A stretch of DNA of 64,000 bases from Rhipicephalus microplus. Its lineage: Eukaryota; Arthropoda; Arachnida; Ixodida; Ixodidae. Below the pieces are notes generated by a model. That model was given only the letters and a program-made list of their open reading frames with translations. It was not told the DNA's origin and searched no databases. Location: positions 157,806,053 to 157,870,052 of the forward strand of contig NC_134700.1 in the NCBI RefSeq assembly GCF_043290135.1. The letters run 5' to 3'. Shown in pieces: positions 11,725 to 22,489 of the stretch (its first letter is position 1; each line of letters begins with the position of its first letter). Position numbers and translations under genes: made by a program.

Positions 11725-11790
<66 letters not shown>
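11725..11790. repeat. (TA)n microsatellite
   Basis: An uninterrupted TA dinucleotide run of about 65 bp immediately downstream of the Penelope-like tail. Confidence 0.95.
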
Positions 11791-11792
<2 letters not shown>

Positions 11793-11981
11793 ATGCGTCC
11801 CATGTGACATGCCTCCCGCGAAAAAGACGAAGGCGACAGCGCATACGCCCATCTGCACGCTTTTATGCAGAACGCAATAACGAGAAAGATGAGGAACTCT
11901 CTCTCACGCGGTTAACAAAAAGACCGACCCGCTGCTGTTTTCTCAGCGTCTTCGAGTACGACCTCTCTCTTGACGTCGCGA

Positions 11982-12097
<116 letters not shown>

Positions 12098-12777
12098 GCC
12101 CGCAAATGTTGCCCCCACACTTCACATTTCACATATACTTCCGGAGCCCCTAAGCGAGCTGTATGCGCGAACAACGGAACAACGGACCCATAGATGTATG
12201 GGAACGCTCGTTTACAGCACGAGTGCTTTCTCTGGAGTTTGGACGTACATGTCCTGTCTGTGGCTGTAAGTGATCCAGCTCGAAGCTCTCTTCTTTGAAA
12301 AGCAACCAACGAACAATCTAGCATAGTCTTGCTAAATGCTTGCAACAACACAGCAGCAATAATCAGGTTAGACTTTTTCATCGTCCGGCCAGCTTCGCTC
12401 CTTCAAACCTTGTGCTACTTAGTGCAAGCTTAGACTTTTTTTTTCTTATATGAACTTGCCATTTGATGAAAAGCTAAACGACGAGAGACCGTAATAGTTG
12501 TCTGGACAATTACTGTGCATTCAGAGGAACTTGTCATCCAAACTCAAGCGATCAAGCTACCACCCATATTAGCCCATCAATAACCTCGAATTCTCCGCTG
12601 GGGCGCCGGAGTAAATCAGAGCCACCTAGACCAGATGCGATAGAAATAAACTGTGTTAAAAGTAAAACTAGAAGCTAAGTTCTTCAGCGTGCGGTTTGGC
12701 GTAACCCAAAATAACCCACACATACGCAAATACGGAGGTCCCACGGGAAGCCAACCAGGTGGCGCGCCTCCATTAGA

Positions 12778-13276
12778 GTGCCTCGATGCCCATAGAGTTT
12801 CCATATATACACTAGAGGGAACTAACTCTGGCGCTAGAGTCTATGGGAGCTGCAACGCACGTCGTTTCAGCGAGCGTGGGAATGATGGGTGGTACACACA
12901 TTTGTGTAATATTCGTACTTCTGGCCTGCTTTTGGCTCCGTGTGTGTTCGTGTGGCTTAAAACTGTTTTCTTACAAAACAAATATTAGCACATGTTCAGC
13001 AGTTGCGCTTCGCCATCTAATTTTTTTAACTTACCTTTCCAAATTGGGTCTCGAAGTTCAAAAGGGTTGAATCTTTCTTTCAAAACAAAACCGAAACACA
13101 GCAATAAACGAAGCCCCAAGTACGATTCGCTGCCCACAAGTACGAAAACTAGGCAAATGTGTGTACTACACATCATTCCCATGGTCGCTGAACGATCGCA
13201 GCGCCAGAGTCGCCTCTAGTTAATTGTAGGAAACTCTATGTCGATGCTCGCTCCTCCGGCGCGCGCATCGAGGCAC
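12778..13276. mobile_element. Long foldback element / MITE with arms of about 110-150 bp
   Basis: The left arm (12778-12925) matches the reverse complement of the right arm (13130-13276). Landmarks are GTGCCTCGATGC, CATAGAGTTTCC, CTAGAGG, ACTCTGGCGCT, GGGAATGATG, GTACACACATTTG and TTCGTACTT, in the same order from each end. The right arm carries about 22 extra bp between the first two landmarks. There is no coding potential. The centre (about 12930-13130) is A/T-rich. It is probably a non-autonomous DNA element; I could not settle a target duplication. Confidence 0.8.
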
Positions 13277-13791
13277 CCTATCTTCAATTATAGTGCACTA
13301 GAATACGGGGTAGTGTGTTCAGGGAGGAGCCTTGGCTGCCGCAGTTGGTATCGACAGCCGCGAGAAGGCGCCACCTTAGCATGGGCTGTCACATCACGCA
13401 TTGTTTCTTATGCACTTCTGTGCTTTGATATTAGTAATATCAGGGGTTATCCGGAGTAAATGCATACTGATCATATCTTGGTACCACAGTACCTTGTTGC
13501 GTTCTTCTATAGAAAATACATTGCAAGTACACTGTGCTATTCGTCGATTCCTCAATTCACAGTCATGACGCAGTAAAGTCGACATGTATCACACACTCCT
13601 GGGAAGACAGTCGATTGGCCATCAGCTCTTTTCCTTTACTCACCTCAGCAGCGAAGCCATCTTGTTCAGTAAATGAAGCTTAATAGTTCATCGGTAATAA
13701 ACGCCTGAAATTATCGAAACAATTATATGTATTCGTCAATACAGTTCACGTAAAGCTTTTCTAACACGTGTTCAAATCATTGCCACGGCAG

Positions 13792-15886
13792 AGCAAGCTT
13801 TCCAGACGTGTTCTATGACGCGCCCTCGCAAAGCCGCCGCAATCGCGCCTGTACCTCGACGGCGTGCGTGGAGTACGCGCGCCGACTGCTGCGCCAGATC
13901 AACACCAGCCGTGACCCCTGCGACGACTTCTACGCGTACGTGTGCGACGACTGGGTGCGGGCGCGGCCGCTGCCTCTCGGTAGCGAGAGGCTCTCGGTGG
14001 ACACTGCCCTGGTGGACGGCTACGCCGAGCTACTCGCCTCGGGACTGCGCGACAATGCGACCAGCCGGTTCCCGCCGCTGCGCTTCCTCATCGACAACTG
14101 CCTGCGGCCGCAGGCGAACCTCTTCCACGCCCTGCGGGCCATGTTCATGGATGCAGCTCGGCTCCGACCATGGATGGCGCAATCGAGCGCGCGCCGCCGT
14201 CCGTCGCCCGTCGAGGTGTCGCGCAAGTTGGGCGTCGCCTACCGCGAGCTCGGCGTCGACGCCCTCTTCAGGCCCTTCGTGGTCAAGGAAGTCTCCTCAA
14301 ACGACACTCGCCGCTTCGTGGGGCTCGGCGAGCCATCCACAGTGCTCCTGCGCGGCCCGCTCGAGCGCCGAGAGTACGAGCTGGTGCGCGTGAGCTTCGC
14401 GCCCCTGCTGGGCTTCTTCCAGAACCAGACGGACGCTGACCTCCTCCAGTTCGAGGAGAGACTGGCGCTCATGCTCGGCCAGCCGCAACTGGACGTCGCG
14501 GCGCTTGTCAATGCCAGCATAGTCAAGGTGTTTGACCTGCCCTCGCTGAGGAACATCGAGTGGACTAGCTTCCTGCAGAGCGTGTTCGGCAAAGGGCTTC
14601 GTCCCATCACGGCCCGGACGTACGTAAAGCTGGCTTCGCCTGACTACTTCCTTCGCTTGGCGCGTGGGGACCTGCTGCGCTTCTCGAGCGACCTACTGGG
14701 CTACCTGCTCTTCCGCATCACCATGGCGCTGTCACCTTTCATCTGGAAGCGCGAGCTCCGCGACCAGCTCGCCTCGGTGGCCTACGCGCGACACCCAGAG
14801 TTTGCGCGTGCTCTCCCGCAAAGCCACTACTGCCTGCGCCTGCTAAACCGCTTCGAGCCCAACCTGCCGCTGCACGTGTCGCGGCGCCTCGCCGAGTCTC
14901 TGCTGGGAGGTGAGAACGCCGTTGAAGACCTGGTGTCTACGCTACGCCTCGTCTTGCTCGAGTCCGTTCAGGCGCAACTGGGCCCACTGAACAGCGAGCT
15001 GCGCGCGCACCTTCGCGACAAGCTGAACGCCGTCTCGTGGGAGCCCCTGTCGCCCCGCGCTATGGACAGCGAGTCGACGCGAGCCGAGTACGTGGACGGC
15101 GTCTACCTGAGCAACTCGCGCCTCTCCACGGCACAGTTCGTCTACACCTGGATCCGCAAGTCACTCGAGAAGAAGCTGATGGCGCACATGAGCACGCGTG
15201 CGGCTGCCGCAGGCGGCGTAGCGGCCTACCCGGGCTGGACGGGCGGCTTCCTGAGCGCCGAGAGCCAGTTGCCACCACCGTACGAGAGGCTCGAGATCCC
15301 GCTGCCCGTTTTTGACTTCTTCCTCAACGAGGACCCTTCTCTGCGACCCTTGCAAATTGCTAGGGCGGGCCCCAAGGTGTACCGGCCCCTGCTGCGCGCC
15401 GTCTACCACTGGGCCTACAACTTCGAACACGGCAGCAACGCATACGGAGCCGAGACGGCCCTGTCGCGTCGCATGAACAACTTGCGGCGCTGCCTGAAAC
15501 GCCAGTACTCTGCCCTGTTCTGGACCGAGCAGAGGCCGCAGCTGGACGCATCACGCACTTCGTGGTCTGACCTGTGGGACAGCCTGGCGTTGCGGCCGGC
15601 GCTGGACGCGTTCCTGCTGGACAGTGGTCGCGTGGCGCCTGACTATCGGCTCGCCTTGCTCGAGCACTGGAACGCCAGTCAGCTCTTCTTCGTCTCGTAC
15701 GCCGCCAACATGTGCGAGAACGGCAACCAGCGCTTCCTGCGCAAGATGGCCGCCCAGGGACCACACAGTTCCGCCTGGTTCCGTGTTAACGGCCCGCTGC
15801 GCAATTCACTGGAGTTCGCGCGTGCTTTCGGCTGCAAGGTTGGTTCGTTCATGAACCCCGTCGACAAGTGTGCCCTAATTCACTGA
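13792..15886 (+). CDS. M13 (neprilysin/ECE-like) ectodomain, exon 2; predicted inactive
   Basis: One large exon encodes about 697 residues to a TGA at 15884-15886. With exon 1 the protein is about 805 aa, close to the M13 norm of 750-800. The N-terminal M13 signature is present (CVEYARRLLRQINTSRDPCDDFYAYVCDDW is the region; key residues are the Cys pairs and DPCDDFY). The C-terminus has the family ending (LFFVSYAANMCE, then FRVNGPLRNSLEFARAFGC, SFMNPVDKC). The catalytic zinc motif HExxH is replaced by HWAYN (15407-15421). The downstream ENxxD zinc/catalytic motif aligns with DLWDS (15569-15583). The substrate-binding NAxY segment aligns with PPPYER. I infer an extracellular pseudopeptidase. 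The sequence is GC-rich with no frame breaks, so it looks like a maintained gene. Confidence 0.85.
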
Positions 15887-16520
15887 GTGCGCCCCTTTGA
15901 CAGAGCTTTGCGAGATCTTGTTATATACCGACAGAGAAATCAACTTTAGTGCTGTGACGTTTTTATTCGTATATTTCACGCGTGTATTTTCTTCATCATG
16001 CGCAACGCCGAACGAAGACTCATTTGTTCAGTGTATTTTCATTATTTAGTATGCTTAACTGTGTCAGTGAAGTGTATGCGAGTGTGCAATGTGACAGTAA
16101 GCTGATAAATTCACGTCGCACTTGTTAATTATCTCAACGCGTTGTCGCCTCACTGATTGTTTACGTGGGCAGTATTAAGTCCTTAGTTCTTACGCATATG
16201 CTGTACCGTTGTTCAATCACGTTTTTGAGACATTGCGCAATTTCGACAGTATGCATTAGCAACAACTTCGGCGCTATAATACGAACATCACGAGTACACA
16301 CATTTTTCGTTTGGCCGAGTAGTTTGCTTTTTCGCGCTTACGCAGTTTCATTGTGAACTTTGGTGCCTAGCTCGCAAATATTCAAGGCTATAATAAAACG
16401 TTTCGCGTTATTCGCAGTTTCGAACGTGTAGTACTCTCCCACAGGTAAATATGTATACAGTCTCTTTTCAGTAGAACGACACACCAAACTGATCCATGCA
16501 CTGACTAGCGGAGTAACTAT
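15887..16520. other. 3' flank of the M13-like gene
   Basis: A/T-rich non-coding sequence. A possible polyadenylation signal AATAAAA occurs at 16391-16397. No other feature is supported. Confidence 0.4.
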
Positions 16521-16521
16521 C

Positions 16522-16790
16522 ACTCTAAGAAAAAAAAAGTATTCGGGGAGTATATAGTTCTGCGACTCGACGATAATCGCCATCTGAGTTCTCGCGTTTC
16601 TTCTTTTTTTGAAAACCCGGCGCTGGCTACTGTCTTCTCAAGAATCACTATGTCACCTTTATTACACTCGCGCTGTTCGTGACCGCAAACCATGGCGATA
16701 ACACGAGGAAAGTACTCGAAGTAGATGACTATTATTGTTGTGGGGCAGAAACGCTCCCCAAATACTCGATTTTTTTAGAGTGCACTCCCA
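16522..16790. mobile_element. MITE with terminal inverted repeats CACTCTAAR...
   Basis: The left end CACTCTAAGAAAAAAAAAG then TATTCGGGGAG (16522 onward) is mirrored at the right end by CTCCCCAAATACTCGA then TTTTTTTAGAGTG (about 16756-16788). The element is about 265 bp and non-coding. This layout is like mariner-type MITEs. The target duplication is uncertain. Confidence 0.7.
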
Positions 16791-16840
16791 GGTGAATTGT
16801 ACACAATAATGGAGAGTAGTTTTCGACGAAATTCTGCATG

Positions 16841-16905
16841 GCGCAGTCATGACTGCGTGGTTAGAGTGACTGCGTGGTCATGACTGCGTGGTTAGAGTGC
16901 AAGTA
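16841..16905 (+). repeat. Short tandem duplication
   Basis: TGACTGCGTGGTTAGAGTG occurs twice, separated by ACTGCGTGGTCA, which is itself a partial copy. Confidence 0.7.
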
Positions 16906-17785
16906 CGCATAAGCGACAGCACTATACGAGAAGACAACGCAACGGTAACATTAAGGACCTCTGGCAACAAATTTGAACATTCTTGATGCTTGTGTTCAGT
17001 GTTCTGTGTGCAGGTACACTTCTGAGCGATTATTAGTGACGAGTGTTGCATGTAGAATTTAGTTAGTTTGGTTTTAAAGCAAGGGCGAGTGCTGAACCGA
17101 GTATTTCTCGTCGGTTCGACATTTTCTGTGGTTTGGCATAGACAGGCCTCCTCGGGACGTGGCAGAGGGCAAACAAGTATATTTGTCGATGTCAGAAAAC
17201 GCTTGCGGGGCACGTACAATACCCCGACTGAAAGCCGACGAGGGCTATTGGTCGTCACCACTCTCGCTCTTCTGTCGGGCTGCTGCCAAGGTGGTTGCCT
17301 GCGTAGGCCATGAATGTTTCTCTTTTTTACAGCGAAAGCTGTCATAAAATCAGGAACGCAGGTCACGTTCAGCGCCGTGGTTGCGCACCGCCGCCGCCGA
17401 TGTCCGCAACCGATATCTCAAGAAATCGGAAAAAACGCCAGGCCTGCGCGGAAGGCGCAGCGCAGTTGCAGCGAAAACTAGAAGAGAGACCTTCCAGATC
17501 CTTTTCTAAACACCAATTGTGTAACTGCTGCAAGCACACTTGCTTGATGCCCACTACGACATTAATAAAAAATTAGGGTAGTAGGCCGGAATTTGCTATG
17601 CTATTTTTCGTCATTCTTCTGATAAGCCTATTCGTCGCTACACTACAAACTGGAGCGACGGGTTGTACCCTCCACCCCATCCAAGACTAACGAAAGAAGA
17701 GAGCGTGATTTTCAGACGCCTACAAAGCAATACTTACATACATGGCATAATAATGCACCGCCTCTACCCAACAACACACGGCCAC
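16906..17785. other. Non-coding stretch with a fragment of a dispersed repeat
   Basis: A segment near 17325-17420 (TTTTTTACAGCGAAAGCTGTC and a CCG-rich part) matches in reverse the tail of the tRNA-like SINE near 27520-27545. No gene is supported here. Confidence 0.4.
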
Positions 17786-17786
17786 A

Positions 17787-17936
17787 TCATCATCATCATT
17801 TATTGAACCCTTAAAGGCCCCTTGCGGGGTATTACATAAGGGGGAGGCAAAAACGCAATTCAATAGATGCATGATTGTCAATGGTACAAAGCATAATCAA
17901 AAGTGAACTACATGATAAAAACAATGGCAACAGAAG
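17787..17936 (-). mobile_element. 3' end of a CR1/Jockey-like LINE (truncated)
   Basis: On the minus strand the segment reads through GCCTCCCCCTTATGTAATAC, CCCGCAAGGGGCC, AATAAA and then a (ATG)n tail. This is the 3' UTR style of tick LINEs. There is no coding sequence left. It borders a (TA)n tract. Confidence 0.55.
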
Positions 17937-17937
17937 G

Positions 17938-17939
<2 letters not shown>

Positions 17940-18010
<71 letters not shown>
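17940..18010. repeat. (TA)n microsatellite
   Basis: A TA run of about 70 bp that forms the left border of the palindrome at 18010-18215. Confidence 0.95.
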
Positions 18011-18553
<543 letters not shown>

Positions 18554-18682
18554 CGAGTCGACAGGATGAAGACCTGCCAGCCCCTTCATCAGTCGCTCAT
18601 CATGTACACAGTCCTCCGCATGACACCCTGAACATACATGATCTACCGTACAAGCGCCTAGCAATACGCATAGACCAGCGTC

Positions 18683-19711
18683 ATGTCAGAAGCATCTACT
18701 GACCTTCCCATCCAGAAGTACACCGGAGCAGCGGATGATGGACCCGTACAAGACTGGTTCGACCTGTTCGAGTTCCACGCTACCGCTGCATCTTGGTCGG
18801 AACGGGAGATGGTTACGAACTTCAGCGACTATGTCACCGGTGAGGCATTTAAGTTTTACCTCACCCACATATTCGACAACGACGAGTCTTGGCAAAAGAT
18901 GAAAGAAGGAATGATCATCTGGTTTCAAGACTATAATGAAGATTCGATTAGCACACGCACTCTCAGTGCATACAAACTCAGTCATCGCAGTCATAAGCAG
19001 CCTTTACGCACTCGAGTACAGAGCATGAATTTACAATTCCCGTCAGGTGAAGCTAGCCACATGCTCACGGAAAGACCACGTGGTCGTGTTCCCAACCTTC
19101 AACCTGGTTCCTCATCCGCGGATATATCATCAATGCTCAACTCACCGCTGCATAAAAGAATTGAATCCACTATTAATGACCGAGATGCATTTAATACTTC
19201 ATGCCGCATGCGTACTTTGCAAACTGACTTGGCATTCAGCTCAGCAGTGCCACAAAGACAGAATCATTCACAATCAGCATCTTGTGAAGGAAAGTCTTCT
19301 GCAGAAGCGTCTAGTGTTCATCAATTACAAGATCGAATCGACGTGAATCTAGTATACAACCTCACTGCCAACAATGAAAACAAAAGCAGAGATGCGACTT
19401 CTGATGACACAAGTAATCTTCAGGCAATCACCAACAATGAACGATTTATGAATACAGAAGATTCAAGTGCACGAAACTCCGCACATTGTTTTATGCCGGA
19501 AACATCTGCATTGGTTCACGTCGTAGAAGCCTGCGAAGGACTTGCTAAGAATCCTGACACAGCACGATCAATGTCACACCACAAGCAAGTCGACGAAACC
19601 AAGAAACTGCAACGTCAACGTATACTTCAACATTGTCAACGACGAAAGGACACCTCATCGAAACCACTTTTAAGGCTCGAAGAACATTGCAAAAAGGCCC
19701 ATCGTCGTTGA
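18683..19711 (+). CDS. Gag-like protein of the compact LTR element
   Basis: An intact 342-codon ORF lies between the two LTRs. The N-terminal third looks like a retrotransposon Gag capsid segment: VQDWFDLFEFHATAASW, then GEAFKFYLTHIF, then WQKMKEGMIIWFQD. The rest is Ser/Asn/Gln-rich and low in recognisable motifs. I see no CCHC knuckle, protease, RT or integrase. The remaining 500 bp before the 3' LTR has no long ORF in register. It is probably packaged and mobilised by another element's Pol. The start is the first ATG after the leader. Confidence 0.7.
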   Translation: MSEASTDLPIQKYTGAADDGPVQDWFDLFEFHATAASWSEREMVTNFSDYVTGEAFKFYLTHIFDNDESWQKMKEGMIIWFQDYNEDSISTRTLSAYKLSHRSHKQPLRTRVQSMNLQFPSGEASHMLTERPRGRVPNLQPGSSSADISSMLNSPLHKRIESTINDRDAFNTSCRMRTLQTDLAFSSAVPQRQNHSQSASCEGKSSAEASSVHQLQDRIDVNLVYNLTANNENKSRDATSDDTSNLQAITNNERFMNTEDSSARNSAHCFMPETSALVHVVEACEGLAKNPDTARSMSHHKQVDETKKLQRQRILQHCQRRKDTSSKPLLRLEEHCKKAHRR

Positions 19712-20195
19712 TACATTTTCCACCAAAGATCAAGAATGTGCCTTCCATCAAACCATCTGCGACATCGCCATAGAAAAGACTCCAAAAGCCACAAAAGCAC
19801 CCCTTGTACTCGGCAGAAACACAGGCAGCCCCCAATCAACCTCGATCAACGCACACGCAAGCTGCCTGCACGACCTGTGCCACGACGAAGAATTCGATGC
19901 CTACGATATCTGAACTGTCCATTCTGCAAGGTGTTCGAACCTCGTTTGTTGTTCACAAGAATGCCGGCTGCGATTTTCGCTATCTCCACGTCCAAAGCAT
20001 TTTTGTGTTATCCAGGACGCAACCACCAGCCTCGCCCACCAGAGCTCCTGCGTTAACCATACTGCTGCACTCTCCCCTGAAGTCTGAAAGTTTACGGAAC
20101 TTCCCTGGAGCACAGAACCAATTGTGAACTATGACATTTGTGACATTTTAACCTCTCCTTGTTTGCTTTTTATTGTTCGTAATCCACGCTTTCTT

Positions 20196-20319
20196 TCGGG
20201 GGGGGGGGGGGGAATCGTGTGACGTATGAAGTGATGGTTGGTAGAAGTAGAGGAGGAAGAAGTGACAATGGAATAAACATGGGGTATGAGCCAGGCCACG
20301 TCTCCCATTCTTCATAGCG

Positions 20320-20324
<5 letters not shown>
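20196..20324 (+). repeat. Polypurine tract and 3' LTR of the compact LTR element
   Basis: A long G run with GGAATCG (20197-20217) immediately precedes TGTGACGTATGAAG, the start of the second LTR copy (20218). The copy ends GCGTCA at 20322 and then runs into (TA)n, where the 5' LTR ends GCGTCACA. The near identity of the two LTRs implies a recent insertion. Confidence 0.85.

Positions 20325-20416
<92 letters not shown>
20323..20416. repeat. (TA)n microsatellite
   Basis: A TA run of about 94 bp on the 3' side of the compact LTR element and at the 3' end of the LINE that follows. Confidence 0.95.
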
Positions 20417-20417
<1 letters not shown>

Positions 20418-21560
20418 GTGTAAGAAAACGGCAACAATTGTAAAGTATATAGCTAACATATCAAGTGATTTGTGATTAGCTGTTTAAATTTTTAAGGGGT
20501 TTTGTTCGTGCACTATGAATTCAGGCAGGTTATTCCAGTCTTCAATGGCAGTAGGTAAAAATGATTCATTGAAAGCGTTAGTTGAACCATGTAAGCGCTG
20601 TAAACATAGGGAGTTAAAGAGGCGACGCGATGAACGGGTGGGAGGTAGAAGAACGGTATTGCGTTGCGACGGGAAATTATGGTATAGTTTGTGCAGAAGG
20701 CAGAGCCGAGTGACTTTGCGGCGAATTTCTAGAGGAGGGAGGTTGAGGGATAGTTTGATACTGGTAATACTTAAGCGAGAACTGTATTGTGAGGTGATGA
20801 ATCTGGCATCGCGGTTTTGAATTGCTTTTAATGCGTCGATTAGGTAATTTTGGCGAGGTTTCCAAATAGCAGAAGCATATTCAAGTTTAGTACGCGTGAA
20901 GGTTTTGTAAGCTAATTTTCGGATTTGCGGTGGGCAGGACGTAAGCAATCTTTTAATATAGCCAAGTGATTTTGCTGAAGTGGTGACTAGCTTTTGCTCG
21001 GACCATGTTAGTTGTTATTATTACGCCAAGATAACGATAGGAGTCGACCTGGGTTAAGGGCTGGAAGTTCACAGAATACTGGAAGGAAAAGTTAGCGTGT
21101 TTGCGCGAATCTTGCATGAATTTACATTTTTGTGTATTAAGCTGCATCAGCCACCGCGAACACCAATTATGTATGTTAGAAAAGTCATTCTGGAGTGTAA
21201 TTTGGTCAGTGCAACATGAGATGCGACGGTAAAGCACACAATCGTCTGCAAAAAGGTGGATGGTGGATGAAATTTTGTCTGGAATATATTTAATAAAGAT
21301 TATAAACAAAAGAGGCCCAAGAACGGAACCTTGCGGTACACCGGAAACTACATCAACACGGGTTGATTCATTCTTCGCGACAACAGTATACTGAACACGA
21401 CCGGTTAGAAAATTTTTAATCCGAGATAGGGCTAAGGGGTCTATACTGAGACAAGAAAGTTTACTTATAAGACGGCGGTGGGGAACACGGTCGAAAGCTT
21501 TGGAAAAATTGAAGTATATTACGTCTGTTTGAAAAGAAGAGTCTAGGTTAAAAGAGTTTA
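20417..21560 (-). pseudogene. CR1/Jockey-like LINE, RT and C-terminal part
   Basis: The minus-strand frame contains RT motifs DVIYFNFSKAFDRVPH (palm A), SGVPQGSVLGPLLF (domain B), HLFADDCVLYR (catalytic FADD) and YRYLGV. It continues after a break near 20950 into a C-terminal domain (KLEYASAIWKP, AIQNRDARFI, LPTAIEDWNNLP) that ends near 20484. It is 5'-truncated just before palm A, near 21560, where sequence of a different element begins. The catalytic residues are intact, but the frame is broken and the N-terminus and endonuclease are gone. Confidence 0.85.
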
Positions 21561-21565
21561 GGTCA

Positions 21566-21854
21566 TGTGCCCGCTCTGCAGCGTACCAGACACCCTGGCA
21601 CAATTGCTCCTGAAACGCCAGTGCCATGCTAACCACGACGTGCAACTGGAGGGGGACCAAGCCCAAGAATAAACGACGACCAACTAATGGAAGCGTGGGA
21701 GGCCAAGATCGTCCACGAGGACCTGAAAGACCAGGTACAACTCGTCGCCAGGGCCATGAGGGCAATCGAAGCCAGAGGGTTCCTGGACTAGGGAACCCTC
21801 CCACCTTAGGGTGACACCGGGCCTCGCTCGGAACACCGTTTTCTAAATAAACGT

Positions 21855-21900
<46 letters not shown>
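21566..21900 (+). mobile_element. 3' end of another non-LTR element with a (TC)n tail
   Basis: A plus-strand frame (about 21655-21791) encodes an acidic helical C-terminal fragment including LMEAWEAKIVHEDL and ARAMRAIEARGFLD before a TAG. A short GC-rich 3' UTR, AATAAA at 21846-21851 and a (TC)n tail at 21857-21900 follow. It abuts the truncated LINE on the other strand. The family is uncertain. Confidence 0.55.
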
Positions 21901-21903
<3 letters not shown>

Positions 21904-21957
21904 GATAAGCGTAATATCCGCTGAACTATTGCGAGGAATTTTGTGCCAATTGTTCCT

Positions 21958-22167
21958 GCAGTGGCTGACGATGATGAGGAATTATGCCTGAAGTGGGCAT
22001 GCGCCACAGTTAATAGCTGAACAAGATCGAGCTTTTGTAATGGGTTGTAGGATTGGACGACCTAATCGTTGCGCTATTTGCATTGCGACGGCTTCTTGTT
22101 CTTTCGCTGTTTTAAAACATTTTATAAGTCGTATTAACACGATTGCTTTCTCGACATCAAGCCTGCC
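21958..22167 (+). repeat. Left arm of a large inverted SINE-like repeat (interrupted)
   Basis: GCAGTGGCTGACGATGATGA, then GAATTATG, then GAAGTGGGCATGCGCCACAG and finally CGACATCAAG are mirrored in reverse at 27858-27675. The unit continues after the nested TIR element at 27314 into a tRNA-like region. Confidence 0.7.
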
Positions 22168-22409
22168 TTACCCTATCGGTAAAAAACGAATGGTGGGCAT
22201 GGTGGAAACCACCACCCACCATTATAGTGGATTAGTGTAGTGGGTGAATGGTGGGAAACGCCCACCATGGCGCATGGTGGGTATGGTGGGTGCTGCAGTG
22301 CCAGCAACACTTGAGCGCGAAATGACGTCATAATCACCGTGACGAGCTGCCACTAAAAAATAAAAAGAATTCTATAAAAACAGTATAAAAAACACCCGTC
22401 CCGTAAAAA

Positions 22410-22489
22410 AAAAACACAAGGAGGCACGGAGGATCGAACGTGCAACCTGCGCATTTTCATTCGAAGACGCTAACCACTGCGCCACACCA
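22410..22489 (-). repeat. tRNA-like sequence targeted by LINE 1
   Basis: On the minus strand TGGCGCAGTGGTTAGCG is a good A box, and GTTCGATCC further on is a good B box. The acceptor and T arms are imperfect, so it is a tRNA relic or SINE head rather than a working gene. Its 5' 15 nt are duplicated on the far side of LINE 1. Confidence 0.6.
22475..22489. repeat. Target-site duplication of LINE 1, 3' side copy
   Basis: CACTGCGCCACACCA here is identical to 26055-26069. It abuts the T-run that is the LINE poly(A) on the minus strand. Confidence 0.9.

Noticed and set aside
13806..13810. TTTCCAG at 13801-13805 as the splice acceptor of the M13 exon
   Set aside because: Its phase does not match the exon 1 donor at 9104, whereas the acceptor ending at 13791 does. 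A missing middle exon would be the alternative.
13815..15867. Long overlapping ORFs on both strands inside the M13 exon
   Set aside because: GC-rich shadows of the real frame. Their composition is Arg/Ala/Ser-rich without motifs.
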